This document shows positions 60,766 through 64,000 of a stretch of 64,000 nt of DNA, one piece after another. The notes under the pieces were generated by a model, which worked only from the letters and a program-made list of their open reading frames with translations, was not told the DNA's origin and ran no database searches. Where the stretch lies: positions 1-64,000 of the forward strand of contig PNAJ01000022.1 of assembly GCA_003170295.1 (NCBI GenBank), in the 5' to 3' direction. Both the position numbers and the translations under genes were made by a program. The DNA is from Bryobacterales bacterium (lineage in GTDB: Bacteria > Acidobacteriota > Terriglobia > Bryobacterales > Bryobacteraceae). Every line of letters starts with the position of its first letter. Positions within the stretch are counted from its first letter, which is position 1.

Positions 60766-62583
60766 ATGTCCCACGAGAAGAATACAACTATACGCAACGT
60801 CGCCATCATTGCGCACGTCGACCACGGCAAGACTACGCTGGTCGACGCCATGCTCCGTCAAAGCGGCATTTTTCGCAAGAATGAGGCGGTCGCTGAACGG
60901 GTGATGGACTCCAACGACCTGGAGCGCGAACGCGGTATCACCATCCTTGCCAAGGCCACCGGCGTCCGCTATCACGACATCAAGATCAACATTGTCGACA
61001 CGCCGGGCCACAGCGATTTCGGCGGCGAAGTGGAGCGCGCGCTCAAGATTGTCGACGGCGTGATTCTGCTGGTCGATGCGAGCGAGGGTCCTCTGCCGCA
61101 GACGCGCTACGTGCTCATGAAGGCACTGGAGGCACATCTGCCGCCGATCGTTGTCATTAATAAAATCGACCGTCCCGACGCGCGCATTCAGGAAGTGCTG
61201 AACGAGGTCTATGACCTGTTCATCGATCTGGATGCTACCGAGGATCAGCTTAGCTTCCCGGTGATATACACCAACGGCAAGGAAGGAGTCGCGCGGACGG
61301 ATTTTACGAAACCCGATGTGGAAGGCGAGCCCGAAACGCTGCAACCGCTATTTGAATTGATTCTCAAAAATATTCCGCCGCCCGGCGGGTATCCCGATAA
61401 CGTTCTGCAACTGCTGGTCGCGAATCTCGACTACAGCGATTATCTCGGACGCTTAGCAATCGGCCGCGTATTCAACGGGACGCTCAACCTGGGCGACGAA
61501 GTGGCGATCGCGAAGCTCGATGGGTCGTTCCACAAGACGCGCATCACCAAGCTTTATTCGTTTGAAGGACTGAAGCGCGTCGATGAAACCGTCGGCCGCA
61601 CGGGAGACATTCTGGCGATTGCGGGCGTCGAGGGCATCACCATCGGCGAAACGGTGACCAGCGCGGAGACGCCCGATCCGCTGCCCCACATTCAAATAGA
61701 CGAGCCGACCATCGCGATGACGATCTCGATCAACACGTCCCCTTTCTCGGGACGCGAAGGACAGTTCGTCACCTCGCGCAATATACGCGACAGATTAGAC
61801 AAGGAACTGCTCACCAACGTTTCGATCAAAGTGGAAGAGGCGGGCGGACCGGATTCGTTCAAGGTGATGGGCCGAGGCGAATTGCAACTCGCGATCTTGA
61901 TCGAAATGATGCGTCGCGAAGGGTACGAGCTTTCCGTCGGCAAGCCGGAGATCCTGACGAGGAAGATCAACGGCGTGCTCAGCGAACCGGTGGAGTTGCT
62001 GGTGATCGATTGCCCCGAAAATTTCGTCGGCGTGGTGATTGAAAAGCTCGGGTCGCGCAAGGGCAAGATGGAGAAGATGGTGAACCACGGCTCGGGCCGC
62101 GTGCGCCTGGAATTTAAGATCCCTTCGCGCGGGCTGATCGGTTTGCGGAGCGAAATGCTGACCGATACCAAGGGCACCGCGATCATGAACTCGCTGTTTT
62201 CTGGCTACATCGAATGGCAAGGCGACATTCCTTCGCGGCCCACGGGCTCGCTGGTGGCCGATCGCCCGGGGCGAACCACCGGCTACGCGCTGTTCAATCT
62301 TCAGGAACGCGGCGACATGTTCGTCTCGCCCGGCACCGAAGTATATGAAGGCATGATTGTCGGCGAAAATTCCCGCGATTCCGACTTGGACGTCAACATT
62401 GTCAAGGAAAAGAAGCTCACCAATATGCGAGCCTCCAGCGCGGATGAGGCGATTCGCCTGGTCCCCCCTCGCCTGCTGAACCTGGAACAAGCCATCGAAT
62501 TCATCCGCGATGACGAGTACGTCGAAGTGACCCCGGTTTCCATCCGATTGAGGAAAAAGGTCTTAAAGCAGAATCAGCGTTAA
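60766..62583 (+). CDS. typA: Translational GTPase TypA/BipA
   Basis: The protein has 605 residues. G1 is AHVDHGKTT, then the switch region with [28 protein letters not shown] and [12 protein letters not shown]-like domains II, III and V follow, then the BipA-specific C-terminal domain ([20 protein letters not shown], then [20 protein letters not shown]). It binds ribosomes and is linked to assembly and stress tolerance. The ATG at 60766 fits homologues. Confidence 0.97.
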   Translation: MSHEKNTTIRNVAIIAHVDHGKTTLVDAMLRQSGIFRKNEAVAERVMDSNDLERERGITILAKATGVRYHDIKINIVDTPGHSDFGGEVERALKIVDGVILLVDASEGPLPQTRYVLMKALEAHLPPIVVINKIDRPDARIQEVLNEVYDLFIDLDATEDQLSFPVIYTNGKEGVARTDFTKPDVEGEPETLQPLFELILKNIPPPGGYPDNVLQLLVANLDYSDYLGRLAIGRVFNGTLNLGDEVAIAKLDGSFHKTRITKLYSFEGLKRVDETVGRTGDILAIAGVEGITIGETVTSAETPDPLPHIQIDEPTIAMTISINTSPFSGREGQFVTSRNIRDRLDKELLTNVSIKVEEAGGPDSFKVMGRGELQLAILIEMMRREGYELSVGKPEILTRKINGVLSEPVELLVIDCPENFVGVVIEKLGSRKGKMEKMVNHGSGRVRLEFKIPSRGLIGLRSEMLTDTKGTAIMNSLFSGYIEWQGDIPSRPTGSLVADRPGRTTGYALFNLQERGDMFVSPGTEVYEGMIVGENSRDSDLDVNIVKEKKLTNMRASSADEAIRLVPPRLLNLEQAIEFIRDDEYVEVTPVSIRLRKKVLKQNQR

Positions 62584-62695
62584 CATTGAATTATTTTATA
62601 TAAACGCTTGTATTTCAATAAGATAGACGGTATTTCCTAGTCCGATTGTCTTTTCAACTGTTGGTTCGCCATGCGATACTAACCGTTAAGGACAC

Positions 62696-64000
62696 ATGAC
62701 TCAGGTCGGCGAAGCTATCGCCCGGTATCACAAGTTAATTGAGAGCGGACCTTATATTGACCTTGGATGGGCGCAGGCTCTCCAGGAGCAGTTGAAGGCC
62801 GCGAAGCTCGGCGGACGAGCGATCTCGCCGGTATTACGCCCGCATTTTCTGAGCGGCCGCGATTATGCCTCGATGACGAAAACCGTCGAGACCATTTCCT
62901 CCGCGATCTCGCGCATGGAGCAGATGGCGCTTGCCACACCGGCGCTGCTCGCGCGTATCCAACTCCTTCCCGCGGAGCGAATGCTCGCGCAAGTCGATCC
63001 CGGATACTCGGTCGCGGGCGTCACAGGTCAGCTCGATACGGTGCTGAACAACGGAACGCTCAAATTCTCCAATCATCACGCCGACGCGCCGGCCGGAGTT
63101 CTTTACGGCGATACGCTCGCCGACTTGTATTACGATGCGCCTCCGGTGAAGGAGTTTCGCAGGAAATACAAATTGAAGAAGCTCGGGGGAACGAAATTCC
63201 TGTTGAGCGCGCTGCTCAAATCGTACAAGGAGTTCGGGGGCAAGCAGAAAAAACCTCGCATCGCGATCGCGGAGCTGAAGCAGCCGTTTTCCGGCGGTCC
63301 GGGCGATTACGCGCAGCTGGCCGCGTTTTTCACGAAAGAAGGATATCCGACCGAAGTTGTCTCGCCCGATCATCTCGAATATCGAAACGGCGTGCTGCGT
63401 CGCGGCGAATTCGCGATCGATATTTTATACCGCCGCATCCGCCTCCAGGATTTTTTGGTTCGATTCGATCTTTCGCATCCCATGGTGCGCGCCTATAAGG
63501 AACACGGCGTCTGCATGGTGAACAGCTTCCGCGCGGAGGTGAGCGCCAAGCGCGCGATCTTCGATCTGCTTACCGACGACGCCCTTACCGCGAAATTTCC
63601 CGCCGCGGAGCGCAGAGCGATCAAGGAACATATTCCGTGGACGCGTATGGTACAGGCCGCCAAGACCACGCATAAAAACCATACCGTCGACCTGCCCGAC
63701 TTCGTCATGAAGCATCGGGCGAAACTGATTTTAAAGCCCAATGACGATTCGCCCGATCAGCATTCCTTCCGAGGCTCGGAAACCGACGACATCGGTTGGG
63801 AAAAAGCGCTTCGCCAGGCGATGCGGACGCCTTACGTGGTGCAGGAAATCGCCGATCCGGCGAAGGTCGTGTTTCCGCTGATGCAGTACGGCAGCCTGAT
63901 GATGAAGGAGATGCAGGTGGACGTTCACCCGCACTCGTTTTATGGAAAAGTGCACGGTTGTTCCAGTTGGCTGAGCATCATCGGCTCGCAGAGCTTTTCG
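62696..64000 (+). CDS. Circularly permuted ATP-grasp-like protein (C-terminus beyond window)
   Basis: 435 residues are in view and the frame is open at the window end. The late region LILKPNDDSPDQHSFRGSET, WEKALRQAMRTPYVVQE and FPLMQYGSLMMKEMQVDVHP recalls the K-P-N-D...V-V-Q-E signature of circularly permuted ATP-grasp ligases (glutathionylspermidine-synthase-like). The N-terminus is helical (IARYHKLIESGPYIDLGWAQ) and FSNHHADAPAGVLYGDTLAD is unfamiliar. A peptide or amine ligase role is possible but unproven. A 112-bp A/T-rich gap separates it from typA. Confidence 0.6.
   Translation, partial: MTQVGEAIARYHKLIESGPYIDLGWAQALQEQLKAAKLGGRAISPVLRPHFLSGRDYASMTKTVETISSAISRMEQMALATPALLARIQLLPAERMLAQVDPGYSVAGVTGQLDTVLNNGTLKFSNHHADAPAGVLYGDTLADLYYDAPPVKEFRRKYKLKKLGGTKFLLSALLKSYKEFGGKQKKPRIAIAELKQPFSGGPGDYAQLAAFFTKEGYPTEVVSPDHLEYRNGVLRRGEFAIDILYRRIRLQDFLVRFDLSHPMVRAYKEHGVCMVNSFRAEVSAKRAIFDLLTDDALTAKFPAAERRAIKEHIPWTRMVQAAKTTHKNHTVDLPDFVMKHRAKLILKPNDDSPDQHSFRGSETDDIGWEKALRQAMRTPYVVQEIADPAKVVFPLMQYGSLMMKEMQVDVHPHSFYGKVHGCSSWLSIIGSQSFS

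Noticed and set aside
1..64000. Prophage or transposon in the window
   Set aside because: No integrase, transposase, capsid or terminase sequence and no flanking long repeats were recognised.

Overview
The window looks like chromosomal DNA of a GC-rich, flagellated, diderm soil bacterium, most likely an Acidobacteriota member of the Solibacter/Bryobacterales type. This is inferred from protein character: glycine-zipper and M14/M56 proteins with CarboxypepD_reg- or TonB-like domains, sigma-28 flagellar promoters, LPS heptose genes and a selenocysteine peroxiredoxin. It was not tested by phylogeny. No prophage, transposase, CRISPR array, rRNA or tRNA was recognised. One structural RNA, the SRP RNA, is present.

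Layout. 1-1.2 kb: etfBA. 1.4-2.3 kb: a frameshifted accessory gene. 2.4-6.2 kb (minus): thpR-plsY-gpsA, then an ECF sigma factor, anti-sigma factor and DUF3106 protein. 6.2-9.6 kb (plus): a glycine-rich exported protein, 3-methyladenine glycosylase, ferritin-like protein and phosphomannomutase. 9.8-11.4 kb (minus): a peroxiredoxin with an in-frame UGA, then fliM. 11.5-15.8 kb (plus): a DUF433/DUF5615 toxin-antitoxin pair, a TIR-TPR protein and mtaB. 15.8-20.0 kb (minus): an M20 peptidase and the conserved ffs-dnaX-ybaB-recR block. 20.1-21.8 kb: two decayed accessory genes and an intact antitoxin. 22.0-24.0 kb: a BlaI/BlaR1-like pair behind a tandem operator. 24.0-26.9 kb (minus): flgM-flgN-flgK-flgL from a perfect sigma-28 promoter. 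27-29 kb: gmhA and a Wzm/Wzt-type exporter. 29-30.5 kb: motAB. 30.6-33.2 kb (minus): three genes fitting non-phosphorylative L-fucose breakdown. 33.2-35.9 kb: a paralogue of the 6.2-kb gene, then an Ada-AlkA fusion and ogt. 35.9-39.0 kb (minus): an ABC exporter, fliS and flaG. 39-44.4 kb: nuoB, DinB, a TipA-type MerR regulator, rel and DUF971. 44.4-49.8 kb: small unknowns, a sigma-54-like promoter with an exported protein, trpD, sucCD and ndk. 49.9-58.1 kb: a DUF4062 gene, DUF1569, NfeD, waaF/waaC with a nucleotidyltransferase-like gene, ICMT and an M14 peptidase. 58.1-64 kb: a DUF4160/DUF2442 pair, der, typA and an ATP-grasp-like gene cut by the window end.

How the parts work together. Flagellar genes lie in four separate places, and two of these are marked by near-consensus TAAA-N15-GCCGATRA promoters. 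FlgM with FlgN, FlgK, FlgL, FliS and FlaG form the late class. gmhA, waaF, waaC and the Wzm/Wzt pair serve the outer envelope. The strongest unusual feature is the peroxiredoxin at 9.8-10.3 kb: its peroxidatic residue is encoded by TGA, and a well-formed SECIS-like hairpin follows at the expected distance.

Caution. At least six genes need a single-base or similar small indel to read through (near 1833, 16795, 21111, 26178, 50700 and 58757), several in short homopolymers. This pattern fits assembly error at least as well as real gene decay, so pseudogene calls are provisional.
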